NCBI GenBank assembly: GCA_022360055.1 | Contig: JAKSDO010000222.1 | Span: forward strand, 60,152-124,151 | Direction: 5' to 3' | DNA length: 64,000 nt | Origin: Cytophagales bacterium | Lineage (GTDB): Bacteria > Bacteroidota > Bacteroidia > Cytophagales > Cyclobacteriaceae | In this document: positions 53,416 through 62,093 of the stretch, one piece after another | How the letters are laid out: every line of letters begins with the position of its first letter | How positions within the stretch are numbered: the stretch's first letter is position 1 | Notes under the pieces: model-generated | The model's database searches: none | The model's input: only the letters and a program-made list of their open reading frames with translations | Told to the model about the DNA's origin: nothing | Made by a program: the position numbers and the translations under genes

Positions 53416-54180
53416 ATGAATATGCACGTAAGGAGATCTATAGGACTTGTTTTTATGTTGACTTGCCTTTTTGGTTGCGAGCCGGCACCAAAGGATTTTT
53501 CTCTTTCAATTGACGAATATATGGAGATGGGTATGCCCGGTCCTGAAAAGATTTGGGATTCGGAAGATCTTATCAATGCGAATAATACCCTGTCGCGAAT
53601 AAAATGGGAAGATCCCAGGAAGCTGCCCGGAAAAGGAAGCAAGAAGTCCGGAAAGCTGTTTGACCGATTGATAAGCCGGGAGAACTTGGCGTTTTTGAAT
53701 GTAGATTCGCTGGCGCTTAATGAAAAGGCGCTGTTGTTGATGAATTATCTGCAGGTCTATGAAAACTGGAGATATATTTATACGGATGTTCGTTACAAAA
53801 CTCAGTATCATCACAGAGAGTTAGTTGATATTCAGTTATTTGGGCTTGGCCTTTTGCAATTGATGCTCGATTTCGCAGATAAAATCCAAACATCCGATGA
53901 TCCCGTCGACAAGGCTATGCGATCCGGGGATAATTCCATCCGGGAAATGTACATCGACTATCTGCTTGTTACATTGGAAATTCAGGAAGATATGACGCCG
54001 TATCACCGGGAGGATATGGAGCGAATGTCCGAAATGATCAATACTTCAATTTCAAATAACTTGAATTGGATGGACGATAAAATGAAGTCGAAACTCGACC
54101 GGGCTTTGCAAGTTGTAGTGGACAGTTCATCGGTACGCTCCGTCTCAGAGAAATACGCCGATTTGATGGGCCGGTTTTAA
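53416..54180 (+). CDS. Helical lipoprotein of unknown function (254 aa)
   Basis: I do not recognise this family. The 254-residue product starts with a signal ending LTCLFGC, a good lipobox, so it is an outer- or inner-membrane lipoprotein. The mature part is mostly helical and acidic: LSIDEYMEMGMPGPEKIWDS, LALNEKALLLMNYLQVYENW, LLQLMLDFADKIQTSDDPVD, MYIDYLLVTLEIQEDMTPYH and DKMKSKLDRALQVVVDSSSV. It lies 112 bp after the VCBS gene in the same orientation and probably belongs with it, as a partner lipoprotein of the uptake locus, by inference only. Confidence 0.7.
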   Translation: MNMHVRRSIGLVFMLTCLFGCEPAPKDFSLSIDEYMEMGMPGPEKIWDSEDLINANNTLSRIKWEDPRKLPGKGSKKSGKLFDRLISRENLAFLNVDSLALNEKALLLMNYLQVYENWRYIYTDVRYKTQYHHRELVDIQLFGLGLLQLMLDFADKIQTSDDPVDKAMRSGDNSIREMYIDYLLVTLEIQEDMTPYHREDMERMSEMINTSISNNLNWMDDKMKSKLDRALQVVVDSSSVRSVSEKYADLMGRF

Positions 54181-54574
54181 TCTGTGTCCCGCTTTTGGAA
54201 TAACTGCTTTGTTACCGTGAAGGAAACCGGCGATCCCAGAAAAAATTCTGTCAGTCGACAAGCTTGACCGATTTATCGAACTCCCGATGTCGGGTGTTTA
54301 TGATCACATTAAATTCGGATGGTATTGTGGCAGAAGGCACTTTGTCGTTGTCGCACGCGCTCATCAGGTCAGATAAAAGTTGAACTATTTAAGTGACGAC
54401 AGGGGGCTCGCGTTGGTTTTTTGGGAATATCCCGGGTCCTTACCGGAAGGTATGATGGTCCCGAGACACATGGCAACGGCGCCATATCCGTCAATTATAC
54501 CTCACTCACGGTGCCGAGATGGAGTAAGATTTATTGGCTCACATCGTTGAGTGCAATAAGGAGGTGTCTTCCTT
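54181..54574. other. Convergent intergenic region
   Basis: About 394 bp between the helical lipoprotein and the 3' end of the reductase gene. No credible gene or T-tailed terminator was recognised. Confidence 0.4.
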
Positions 54575-55387
54575 CTACCAGCTTTCAATATGGATCTGGC
54601 CGGGAGACTTCCGCGCATGTTCGATAAACCCTTCTTTGCCTAGCAATTCGACCATGGCCGAGGTCATGCCCGGGTTGCCGCACAAAAAGATGTGTGTATT
54701 TTTTGGTGTCGGCTTGAACCCCCAAATTTCTTCCATGACGCCATTTTTCCAGATCTCTTCGACAAGCCTGGTTTCGCCGTGCCATCCGGCGGGTTCGTTC
54801 TCGGGCAAAAGTATGGTTGGTATATATTTGAATTTGTCGGACATACTTTCGATCAGCGTCAACTCCGAGGAATACCCCAAGTCCCACGAATTGGCTGCTC
54901 CGTGGATAACGGCAAGCTTGTCATTACTCTTTTGCAGGGCATTGGATCTCAGCATACTTATGTATGGCGCTACTCCCGTACCTGTTGCGACAAGAACGAT
55001 ATTGTTTCCGCCCGGCACTTCATCCAGCGTAAACATACCGCTCGTTTTTTTTCCCAACTCCACCCGGTCTCCGACTTTGAGGTTGAAAATTCTCGGCGTG
55101 AGCGCTCCGGACCGAACAATAGTGATATAAAATTCGACAAACTCAGTAAGCACGGATGAAGATGCAATCGAATACATGCGCCGGATAATTTTACCTTCTT
55201 TGTACTGTTTTTCTTCCGGCTCCGAATCTGCGACCCGCTGTGCGCTGGCCGGAAGACCAAGTGAAATGAATTGTCCGGCTGTAAAATCGGGTAACTCCCA
55301 CGAATCGGGTTTTACCCGAATAATTTTCATTGTAGGGGAAACCTGCATAATGTGGGTTACAACACTGTTGAGCGCTCGGTCTGCCAT
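54575..55387 (-). CDS. fpr: Ferredoxin-NADP reductase
   Basis: FNR moves electrons between NADP(H) and ferredoxin or flavodoxin with FAD. The 270 residues have the FAD domain with FTAGQFISLGLP and RMYSIASS (RxYS motif, near residue 70), then the NADP domain with VLVATGTGVAPYISML near residue 135, VIHGAANSWDLGYSSEL near 160 and the closing IFLCGNPGMTSAMVELLGKE. The end reads HARKSPGQIHIESW, close to the aromatic C-terminal patch of bacterial Fpr enzymes. The inserted stretch around residue 58 (SEPEEKQYKEGKI) is longer than in E. coli Fpr. It stands alone; its redox partner is not nearby. Confidence 0.92.
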   Translation of the reverse strand: MADRALNSVVTHIMQVSPTMKIIRVKPDSWELPDFTAGQFISLGLPASAQRVADSEPEEKQYKEGKIIRRMYSIASSSVLTEFVEFYITIVRSGALTPRIFNLKVGDRVELGKKTSGMFTLDEVPGGNNIVLVATGTGVAPYISMLRSNALQKSNDKLAVIHGAANSWDLGYSSELTLIESMSDKFKYIPTILLPENEPAGWHGETRLVEEIWKNGVMEEIWGFKPTPKNTHIFLCGNPGMTSAMVELLGKEGFIEHARKSPGQIHIESW

Positions 55388-55983
55388 AAGTCTTTATCTG
55401 TAAAAAATGAGAAATACTGACATGAAAAATGCTATTCCGTTGACAATTCAAAATTAGGAATAATAGCAAATTGATAATAAGAAATAATCAGATTGTTCTG
55501 CTTAAGCCATCATGGAAATTCAGACATGCTCTGTATTGGAAAAGGAAATGAGTGCGGGTACAGGCCGATCAGCAGGCAAATATTATCATCATGAGCAGTT
55601 TTGGGACTGTGCAGCGCATCTCAGCATCATTGATCCATGGCCCTTCCGCGTTCCAAAAGAAAACCGGCCGGCACCGCTTACATTTGGCCGTCTGCCGTGG
55701 AGCGCTTTTTAATCCGGGTTGAGATGAATAATTCCATCCATCTTGTCTTGCGGGAGTGGTCGGTTTCAAATAATGATCGCGGGTTTTCCGCTCGTGGCAG
55801 TTATCGTTGCAGCCCCTTCTTGTTGGCAACCCCGCGTTACTTTCCGGATGGGATCCGGGTTCTTAATTTATGCCTTGTGTCCAAGCCCTTACATTTTTGT
55901 CGAAGGGCAATCTCGTATATTGAGTTCATTCTAGTGTCGGGTCAAGGACTTGACTAATTTCAACAGTTTCCGATTTGTCTAAT
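55388..55983. other. Intergenic region between divergent genes
   Basis: About 596 bp contain only short open frames with unconvincing translations (for example 55512-55712 and 55637-55957). It may hold gene remnants as well as the promoters of the reductase and YHS genes. Confidence 0.4.
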
Positions 55984-56469
55984 ATGAAGTCTTTTGATCA
56001 TCCCGTAAAAATACTTTTTGCATTTCTATGGATTTTGATAAAATGTCCGAGCGCTTATGCTCAGGATCTGCCCGCAGGTTTGTACAACCTTGAAAACCAT
56101 GTGGCGATCCAGGGATATGATCCCGTCTCGTATTTTACCATGAAGCGTCCTGTTCGGGGGAGTGAAGAGTTTCAGACCGAAATCCGTGGTGCGAAATACC
56201 TTTTTGTCAGTAAGGAACACCTGGAAATATTCAAGAAGAACCCCGTCGCTTACGAGCCTCAATACGGTGGCTGGTGTGCTTATGCCATTGGTCTGAGCGG
56301 ATCAAAGGTTAGGATCGATCCGAAGACTTACAAGATTATCCATGGCAGACTTTATCTTTTTTATAACTTTTACCTAACCAATACCTTGAAGAAGTGGAAT
56401 AAAAATGAGGAGGAATTATTGAAGAATGCCGATAAGCATTGGGAAGAAATTGTCCGGCAGTTTCAATAG
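55984..56469 (+). CDS. Exported YHS-domain protein
   Basis: The 161-residue product from the ATG at 55984 has a signal peptide ending near CPSAYAQ and a YHS-like domain: VAIQGYDPVSYFTMKRPVRG, then KYLFVSKEHLEIFKKNPVAY and EPQYGGWCAYAIGLSGSKVR. YHS domains are small folds thought to bind metals such as copper; exported forms are common in Bacteroidota and Proteobacteria. A helical tail with LYNFYL-like aromatics and ENADKHW-like residues follows (KNADKHWEEIVRQF). It lies 129 bp before a sulfatase gene, with no clear functional link. Confidence 0.88.
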   Translation: MKSFDHPVKILFAFLWILIKCPSAYAQDLPAGLYNLENHVAIQGYDPVSYFTMKRPVRGSEEFQTEIRGAKYLFVSKEHLEIFKKNPVAYEPQYGGWCAYAIGLSGSKVRIDPKTYKIIHGRLYLFYNFYLTNTLKKWNKNEEELLKNADKHWEEIVRQFQ

Positions 56470-56597
56470 GTATTCATAAGGTACGAACGCGCGCTTTATC
56501 TGAATACATATATTGCGCGCTTTAATGTTTATCGCTTGACAGTAGCAGATGTAAAACGTACTTTTACAGCGTTAATACATACTAATCCCAAAACCAT

Positions 56598-58208
56598 ATG
56601 AAACTGCCGAATGTATTTTTTTCGTATTTGATTTTTTTCGTGATTTTTTTTTCCTGCCGGCCGAACAATGAATCCGAATTTGCACGTCCGAATATCATTT
56701 TCATGATGTCGGATGATCATGCCTACCAGGCGATAAGCGCCTATTCCAATCATTTGATCCAAACCCCTCATATCGACAGGCTTGCGACGGAAGGTATGCG
56801 TTTTGATAATGCATGTGTAACCAATTCCATTTGCGCGCCGTCCCGAGCGGTAATTCTCACTGGAAAACACAGTCACCTCAACGGCAAGATCGATAATCGA
56901 TTCCCGTTTGATACGACGAATGTCACATTCCCTCAGCTTTTCCATGATCATGGATATCAGACGGCTATGTTTGGGAAATTGCATTTTGGGAACAACCCAA
57001 AGGGATTTGATGAATTTAAGATATTGCCTGGCCAGGGGCGTTACTACAATCCGGTTTTTATCACGAAGCGGGAAGGCGAAATCCAGATCGACGGTTACAC
57101 GACCGATATTATTACTGAAATGACGCTGGACTGGCTCGAAGACGAACGGGATCCGGATAAACCGTTCCTGCTTTTTTATTTACACAAAGCTCCACACCGA
57201 GAGTGGCTTCCGGCGCCGCGGCATTTTAAGGAATTTACGAAGAAGACCTTTCCAGAGCCGGCCTCTTTATTCGACGATTACGAAGGACGGGGTTCCGCTG
57301 CCAAACAGGCAGAGATGAACTTGCTGACCCATATGAATTGGGCAGGGGACTCCAAGATTTATCCTGAAGTCATGGATGAGTTGGGGATTCCCGAAACCTC
57401 CAATTGGGATAAAGGCGCTTTTAAACGAGAGGTTGGAATACTAAACCCAGTCCAAAGAGCCGAATGGGATAAGGTATACGGGCCAATCAACGAAGAGTTT
57501 AAAAAGAATTATCCCGGCATGGGCAAGGAAGATTTAATGAAGTGGAGATATCAGCGATATATGCAGGATTATCTGGGGTGTGTAGCTGCCGTTGATGATG
57601 GCGTCGGAAGAGTACTGGATTATGTGGACAGGAATGGATTGAGGGACAATACAATTGTGGTCTACACATCCGACCAGGGATTTTATCTGGGGGAGCACGG
57701 ATGGTTTGATAAACGGCTTATCTACGACGAATCGTTCAAAACACCCTTGCTTGTTCGCTGGCCGGACGTCATTACGCCCGGAACCGTGAATACTCAAATG
57801 GTCCAAAACCTGGATTTTGCCCAGACATTTTTAGAGGCGGCCGGGATTGCCGCCCCGTCCGATATGCAGGGAGAGAGCCTGGTGCCCCTTTTTAAGGGAG
57901 AAACGGAAAACTTCAGAGATGCCGTTTATTATCATTATTATGAATATCCGTCTGTTCATATGGTGAAAAGGCATTATGGAATTGTCACCGAAGCGTATAA
58001 ACTTGCGCATTTTTATTATGATGTTGATGAGTGGGAATTGTATGATCGAAAGAATGATCCGGGGGAGATGAAGAATGTGTATGAGGATCCTGCCTATGCG
58101 GGCATTGTTGAAGAACTACACAAAAAACTGGCCGACTTAAGAGTAAAATACAAAGATTCCGAAGAGCTCGATCAGAAGTATATTGATATGTACAACCGGG
58201 ATAAATAG
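56598..58208 (+). CDS. Sulfatase (type I, formylglycine-dependent), lipoprotein
   Basis: Type I sulfatases remove sulfate esters, often from algal or host polysaccharides. The 536-residue protein has a lipobox in VIFFSCRP, so it is an exported lipoprotein. The alkaline-phosphatase-like fold starts with RPNIIFMMSDDHAYQAISAY (calcium-binding DD). The FGly motif is Cys79 in ICAPSRAVILTGKHSH; the consensus CxPSR (here CAPSR) is intact and would need an FGE or anaerobic maturase encoded elsewhere. Further marks are FGKLHFGN, FLLFYLHKAPHREW and VVYTSDQGFYLGEHGWFDKR. A -7-like TACTTTTA lies about 35 bp upstream. It resembles sulfatases of the iduronate-2-sulfatase or choline-sulfatase group; the substrate is unknown. 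Confidence 0.93.
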   Translation: MKLPNVFFSYLIFFVIFFSCRPNNESEFARPNIIFMMSDDHAYQAISAYSNHLIQTPHIDRLATEGMRFDNACVTNSICAPSRAVILTGKHSHLNGKIDNRFPFDTTNVTFPQLFHDHGYQTAMFGKLHFGNNPKGFDEFKILPGQGRYYNPVFITKREGEIQIDGYTTDIITEMTLDWLEDERDPDKPFLLFYLHKAPHREWLPAPRHFKEFTKKTFPEPASLFDDYEGRGSAAKQAEMNLLTHMNWAGDSKIYPEVMDELGIPETSNWDKGAFKREVGILNPVQRAEWDKVYGPINEEFKKNYPGMGKEDLMKWRYQRYMQDYLGCVAAVDDGVGRVLDYVDRNGLRDNTIVVYTSDQGFYLGEHGWFDKRLIYDESFKTPLLVRWPDVITPGTVNTQMVQNLDFAQTFLEAAGIAAPSDMQGESLVPLFKGETENFRDAVYYHYYEYPSVHMVKRHYGIVTEAYKLAHFYYDVDEWELYDRKNDPGEMKNVYEDPAYAGIVEELHKKLADLRVKYKDSEELDQKYIDMYNRDK

Positions 58209-58295
58209 CAAATGCCCGTATTCCGCGTTAGGACCATTGGTTCTTATGCTCGGCACCAAACGCCCGGTCGACTGTGCCCGGGATTTTTGAGGCGG

Positions 58296-58943
58296 TTACT
58301 TTAACATTTTAAATGCGTGCCCCCATGCGTTGCTTTTAAATCCCGGGATGCACCACAGCATGCACAAAGGTTCTATGGCCCGGGCAGCTTCGACGCCTCC
58401 CATATCTTCGGTTTCGAATCCAAATAGATCCGTGATATGTTTTACCTCCATTTTTGCTTCTTCATTATTGCCGCAGATAAACATTGTCGGTCTCAATCCT
58501 CCGTCAAAATGTGGATTTACCATCAATGCGCTCCCGATACAGCTAAAGGCTTTTACAAACATCGATTCCGAAAATGATGCTTGAAGTTGCTCCATCAGCG
58601 AATGGTTCTGATCGGTGAAAAATTTTAAGACGCCGTTTTCCGGTTGGGAATCGGCAATCGGATTTGTGGCATCGATAATGATCTTGTCTTTTAATGCCGG
58701 GGATGGGATGGTTTGCAAAGCGTCGGATGCTATGGAGCCTTTTACGGCAAGAACTATGATTTCCCCGTAGGCAGCCGTTTTCGGGAAATCACCGACGCGG
58801 ATTTCGCCGCCGATCAGGCTTTCGAGCTCCGATTGTTTTTGCCTGGAACGCGAGCCAATCATTACCGGATAATTATACTTTAAAAATCCGCGAGCCAGTG
58901 ACTGACTTACCTGTCCCGAGCCTATAATTCCGATTTTTTTCAT
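58296..58943 (-). CDS. NADPH-dependent F420 reductase-like protein (Rossmann)
   Basis: This 215-residue protein has the Rossmann fingerprint at its start, KKIGIIGSGQVSQSLARGFL, followed by PVMIGSRSRQKQSE and IIVLAVKGS, and IDATNPI near residue 95. This matches the NADPH:F420 oxidoreductase/NpdG-like group, often annotated in organisms without F420; there it probably acts with another cofactor or as a general NADP-linked reductase. The middle part with FSCIGSALMVNPHFDGGLRP and the ending EAARAIEPLCMLWCIPGF are family-like. It lies 54 bp after the epimerase gene on the same strand, probably one operon. Confidence 0.85.
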   Translation of the reverse strand: MKKIGIIGSGQVSQSLARGFLKYNYPVMIGSRSRQKQSELESLIGGEIRVGDFPKTAAYGEIIVLAVKGSIASDALQTIPSPALKDKIIIDATNPIADSQPENGVLKFFTDQNHSLMEQLQASFSESMFVKAFSCIGSALMVNPHFDGGLRPTMFICGNNEEAKMEVKHITDLFGFETEDMGGVEAARAIEPLCMLWCIPGFKSNAWGHAFKMLK

Positions 58944-58997
58944 AATAGTTTACATCGTTTGGTTGAGTTTTTTGTTTTCGGTCGTACTTAATTAAAC

Positions 58998-60422
58998 TTA
59001 ATTTTTGGCCATATTGTTGATCATACCGTTAAAAATAAAGAAGTGAAACGGAAGCATGATGAGCCAGTATATTCTGCCCATGATACCTCTGGGCCTGAAA
59101 GTTGCCGTTTGATACAAATAGTTTTTATTGTCTATTTTAAACTCCAACCATGCTTCACCCGGCAATTTCATTTCGGCAAACAGGAGCATTCGCTTCTTAT
59201 TTCTGTCGGCGAGGATTACCCTCCAGAAGTCCAAAGCATCTCCGGCATTAATGGTATCCGGGTTGGTTCTTCCACGTCTCAATCCGACTCCACCCATGAG
59301 TTTGTCGAGAAAGCCTCTCAGCCTCCACAGCCAGTTCGCATAATACCATCCGGTATTTCCTCCGATCGACCATATATTTTGTAAAACGCGCTCCGGGTCC
59401 GAGATGCTTCTTTTTTTAAGATCGGTAAAACAGCCATATTTTGGTACCTGAATATGTTTTGATATGGAGGCGTCCATGACGCCGCTTACCATGGAATCGA
59501 TCCAGCTTGAGATGACAATATTTTGTTCAATACGCATAAAAGCATACCGGATTGCCGCATCAAAATCAAGTAAATCGATCTCGAGGACTTTAGCCAAATC
59601 ATTTTCCTTGGAAATCACCGGTACTTTCATGCTGTCTACCAGGTTTACGGCAAGTTTGTAGGAGGTGGATGTTACAAAGTAGAGCCAATAAGACGACAAG
59701 CGGGGAGTCATCAAAGGAATAATGATCACCGAACGTCTCAGGTTCCTGATTTTTGCAAACTTGAGGATCATATCCTTGTAGGTAAGGATGTCGGGCCCTC
59801 CAATATCAAACTGTTTATTGAACGTATATTTATTGAAAAGCGATCTTGAAAGAAACTGGATCACGTTTCGAACGGCTATCGGCTGAGATTTTGTCAGCAA
59901 CCATTTTGGCGCGATCATGACCGGAAGTTTCTCGACAAGGTCACGAATGATTTCGAATGAAGCGCTTCCGGACCCCAGTATGATTCCGGCATTTATCGCA
60001 GTGAAAGCGAATTTTCCTTTTTTCAGAATGTTTTCAACCATCTTCCTGGACCGCAGGTGTTTGGAGAGATCAGCCTCATTTCCTATACCCCCCAGGTAGA
60101 TGACGTGCCTTACTTCCGTTTTTTCTATTCTTTCTCTGAAATTAAACGCCGATACCGATTCTAATTCGTCAAAGTTCCTTGTATCGACAGACATTGAATG
60201 AATTAAATAAAAAGCTCCGTCAATGTCATTGGGTATGTTTTCTAGGGTATGTGTCTTTAAAAAGTCTGCCTCGATTACTTTTACGGTTTCCAGATATTCC
60301 TCATCAATTTGGAACCGGTTTCTATCCCGGACACAACATACGACTTCATACCCCATATTGACCAATACGGGGAGAAGCCTTTTGCCAATATACCCGTTAG
60401 CGCCTGTTAATAGTACTCTCAA
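58998..60422 (-). CDS. NAD(P)-binding SDR/epimerase with DUF2867-like C-terminus
   Basis: The 474-residue protein starts with a Rossmann motif, RVLLTGANGYIGKRLLPVLV, and continues as an atypical short-chain dehydrogenase/NAD(P)H-binding domain with GAFYLIHSMSVDTRNFDELE and VRHVIYLGGIGNEADLSKHL to about residue 310. The C-terminal part (NIWSIGGNTGWYYANWLWRL, RGRTNPDTINAGDALDFWRV, ADRNKKRMLLFAEMKLPGEA) is the DUF2867 domain that usually follows such domains. Only TTG at 60422 can start this frame: a TAA stop lies 9 codons upstream with no ATG or GTG between. The substrate is unknown; relatives are called SDR family oxidoreductases. Confidence 0.88.
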   Translation of the reverse strand: MRVLLTGANGYIGKRLLPVLVNMGYEVVCCVRDRNRFQIDEEYLETVKVIEADFLKTHTLENIPNDIDGAFYLIHSMSVDTRNFDELESVSAFNFRERIEKTEVRHVIYLGGIGNEADLSKHLRSRKMVENILKKGKFAFTAINAGIILGSGSASFEIIRDLVEKLPVMIAPKWLLTKSQPIAVRNVIQFLSRSLFNKYTFNKQFDIGGPDILTYKDMILKFAKIRNLRRSVIIIPLMTPRLSSYWLYFVTSTSYKLAVNLVDSMKVPVISKENDLAKVLEIDLLDFDAAIRYAFMRIEQNIVISSWIDSMVSGVMDASISKHIQVPKYGCFTDLKKRSISDPERVLQNIWSIGGNTGWYYANWLWRLRGFLDKLMGGVGLRRGRTNPDTINAGDALDFWRVILADRNKKRMLLFAEMKLPGEAWLEFKIDNKNYLYQTATFRPRGIMGRIYWLIMLPFHFFIFNGMINNMAKN

Positions 60423-60596
60423 AGTTTCCGGTTTCCATGCTTACTATCCATAAAGCGGATTTCCGGAAAATTGTTTTGCAATTTTTGTCGCAATCGCCAG
60501 GTTCGAACCCGTATACCGGGTTGTGTTGTCCTGAACCCCGGCCGGCCGGAGTTTCCGCGCTTTTATTTTTTGCGCACAGTCCGGCATCTTTGCGTT

Positions 60597-60635
60597 AAAA
60601 AAACCTGAAAATCATACTATTGGTTTTCAGGTTTT
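60597..60635 (-). terminator. Terminator after the DUF1080 gene
   Basis: AAAACCTGAAAA (60600-60611) pairs perfectly with TTTTCAGGTTTT (60624-60635) over 12 bp around a 12-nt loop. On the minus strand a run of seven T follows the stem, 20 bp after the DUF1080 stop codon. Confidence 0.88.
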
Positions 60636-60656
60636 GATCTGATTTGATTCCGATAT

Positions 60657-61265
60657 CTATAATTCTGCCAGCAGGATATTCCTATAGTCGATATGCATAT
60701 TTCTATTACCGTGCAGTTGCAAGCCGACAGGCCCCCGCTCAATGGCAGTATCTGAGTCGTAAGTGAGTACTTTTTCTCCGTTTAGCCACATCGTATAAAC
60801 GCTGCCCTCGGCTCTGATTTTGATTGTATTCCAATCACTCATTTTTAGCAAGTCCTTCACACCTTCGGCTTCTACGGGATATCCTTTGCCCGGAATGTAT
60901 GGAGAACATGTCATATCTCTTTTTAGCGAGCCGGATTCTCCAATCTGAATTTGTTGTTTATCTGTTCTTATAAAAACTCCGGCATCAATTCTCCCTGCTC
61001 CAAATTTGAAATCCATTTGGAAGATAAAATCCTGATACTCTTTTTCAGTCCACAGAATAGACCCCTTTTGTTCCGGGCCACTTTTGCAGGTGAGGATTCC
61101 GTCACCGGCAGACCACCAGATATTATTGTCAGGGACTTTCCATCCGGTCAGGTTCTTTCCGTTAAAGATTTTCTCCGGCTTTGGCCCTTCGGCACGAACG
61201 GTGATGCCCGGGTGGATAAAGAAGATGATCAGTACCCCGCAGGCAAAAAGATTAATTTTTCTCAT
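60657..61265 (-). CDS. Secreted DUF1080 (3-keto-disaccharide hydrolase-like) protein
   Basis: DUF1080 proteins are concanavalin-like beta-sandwich domains; some hydrolyse 3-keto-glycosides. The 202 residues from the ATG at 61265 have a signal peptide (ending near TVRAEG) and family marks KIFNGKNLTGWKVPDNNIWW, DGILTCKSGPEQKGSILWT, FIFQMDFKFGAGRIDAGVFI, and MSDWNTIKIRAEGSVYTMWL with GPVGLQLHGNRNMHIDYRNI. It has only one such domain and no linked hydrolase. A strong terminator follows. No 3-dehydrogenase gene, which often accompanies these enzymes, is adjacent. Confidence 0.9.
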   Translation of the reverse strand: MRKINLFACGVLIIFFIHPGITVRAEGPKPEKIFNGKNLTGWKVPDNNIWWSAGDGILTCKSGPEQKGSILWTEKEYQDFIFQMDFKFGAGRIDAGVFIRTDKQQIQIGESGSLKRDMTCSPYIPGKGYPVEAEGVKDLLKMSDWNTIKIRAEGSVYTMWLNGEKVLTYDSDTAIERGPVGLQLHGNRNMHIDYRNILLAEL

Positions 61266-61328
61266 GTTTGAATTTTTTGGGTTTAAAATGCGGATAAATG
61301 TAGGTGATCGCATCAATAATAAAAGAAT

Positions 61329-61508
61329 TTAAGTGTCAATTTGATCCTTGACATTTTTTTCTCCTGAAGTCAGGACGTGTTTGGCAACAGCGATTAACAG
61401 CCAAACGATGCCAAAACTAAATTGACGAGGATCGCTCATAATAATACCCAGGAAAATGAAAGCAATGCCAAGAGCGGAAAAGGGTAAGGCGCTTTTAAAA
61501 AATTTCAT
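61329..61508 (-). CDS. 59-residue membrane protein
   Basis: The ATG at 61508 to the TAA at 61329-61331 encodes MKFFKSALPFSALGIAFIFL, then GIIMSDPRQFSFGIVWLLIA and a hydrophilic tail VAKHVLTSGEKNVKDQIDT. Two hydrophobic helices with a short polar turn (MSDPRQ) indicate a small integral membrane protein. I do not know the family. It lies 63 bp upstream of the DUF1080 start on the same strand, so it may be part of that transcript. Confidence 0.6.
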   Translation of the reverse strand: MKFFKSALPFSALGIAFIFLGIIMSDPRQFSFGIVWLLIAVAKHVLTSGEKNVKDQIDT

Positions 61509-61586
61509 AAGACTGTGTTTAGGACCTTAGGATAAAGTTAGCCAAGGATTATGAGAAATAAAATCCCCGGCAGGAATTGTTAATAA

Positions 61587-61901
61587 CTAAAATGGATTGA
61601 ATTCGGAAAAAGAAGTATTTGCTTCGATCAAATCGCTCACGGGAATGATATCACAGACCTCCCGGTATTGCTGCCAGTACTCCTGCACATCTTTGTTTTC
61701 TTTCGCCTCTTCAATTGCCTTTTTCGAGATCCATTCAAACACTTCTACAACAGTGCCATCCGCAGATTTCATGATCATAGGCGGCCTAAGGGTGGCCAAT
61801 CCCTGGTTTCTCAGTACCTTCACATGATTTTTCACCAGACGATCGAGAATTTTTCCTTTACCGGGTTTCGGTTTGTATGTGGCGATCACAATTTTTCCCA
61901 T
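61587..61901 (-). CDS. Small ABM-like (dimeric alpha/beta-barrel) protein
   Basis: The 104-residue protein begins GKIVIATYKPKPGKGKILDR and continues LVKNHVKVLRNQGLATLRPP, GTVVEVFEWISKKAIEEAKE and VQEYWQQYREVCDIIPVSDL. The beta-alpha-beta-beta pattern and the WISKKAIEEA helix fit the dimeric alpha/beta-barrel group of antibiotic biosynthesis monooxygenase-like proteins, which often have no known reaction. No signal peptide is present. It is probably cytoplasmic. Confidence 0.7.
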   Translation of the reverse strand: MGKIVIATYKPKPGKGKILDRLVKNHVKVLRNQGLATLRPPMIMKSADGTVVEVFEWISKKAIEEAKENKDVQEYWQQYREVCDIIPVSDLIEANTSFSEFNPF

Positions 61902-62093
61902 ATCTAACTATTTGATTCATAGGCCCTTTTGGCCATTTACGAATTTACAGACTAAGTTTATAAATATCAATATAGGCTTTAATTTCAATTTTTCATGGTG
62001 AACGGAGCTTTTTTTGATGAATTGTACAAAAAAATTATCCGGGCAAGCAGGTATTGACGTCGTCCAGGCGTAACGCTTCAATAACGTAAGTCC

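Noticed and set aside
55512..55957. Several short plus-strand frames before the YHS gene
   Set aside because: Overlapping each other in different frames with no conserved motif.
60500..60540. GGTTCGAACCC resembling the T-arm of a tRNA
   Set aside because: No matching D-arm, anticodon arm or acceptor stem on either strand.
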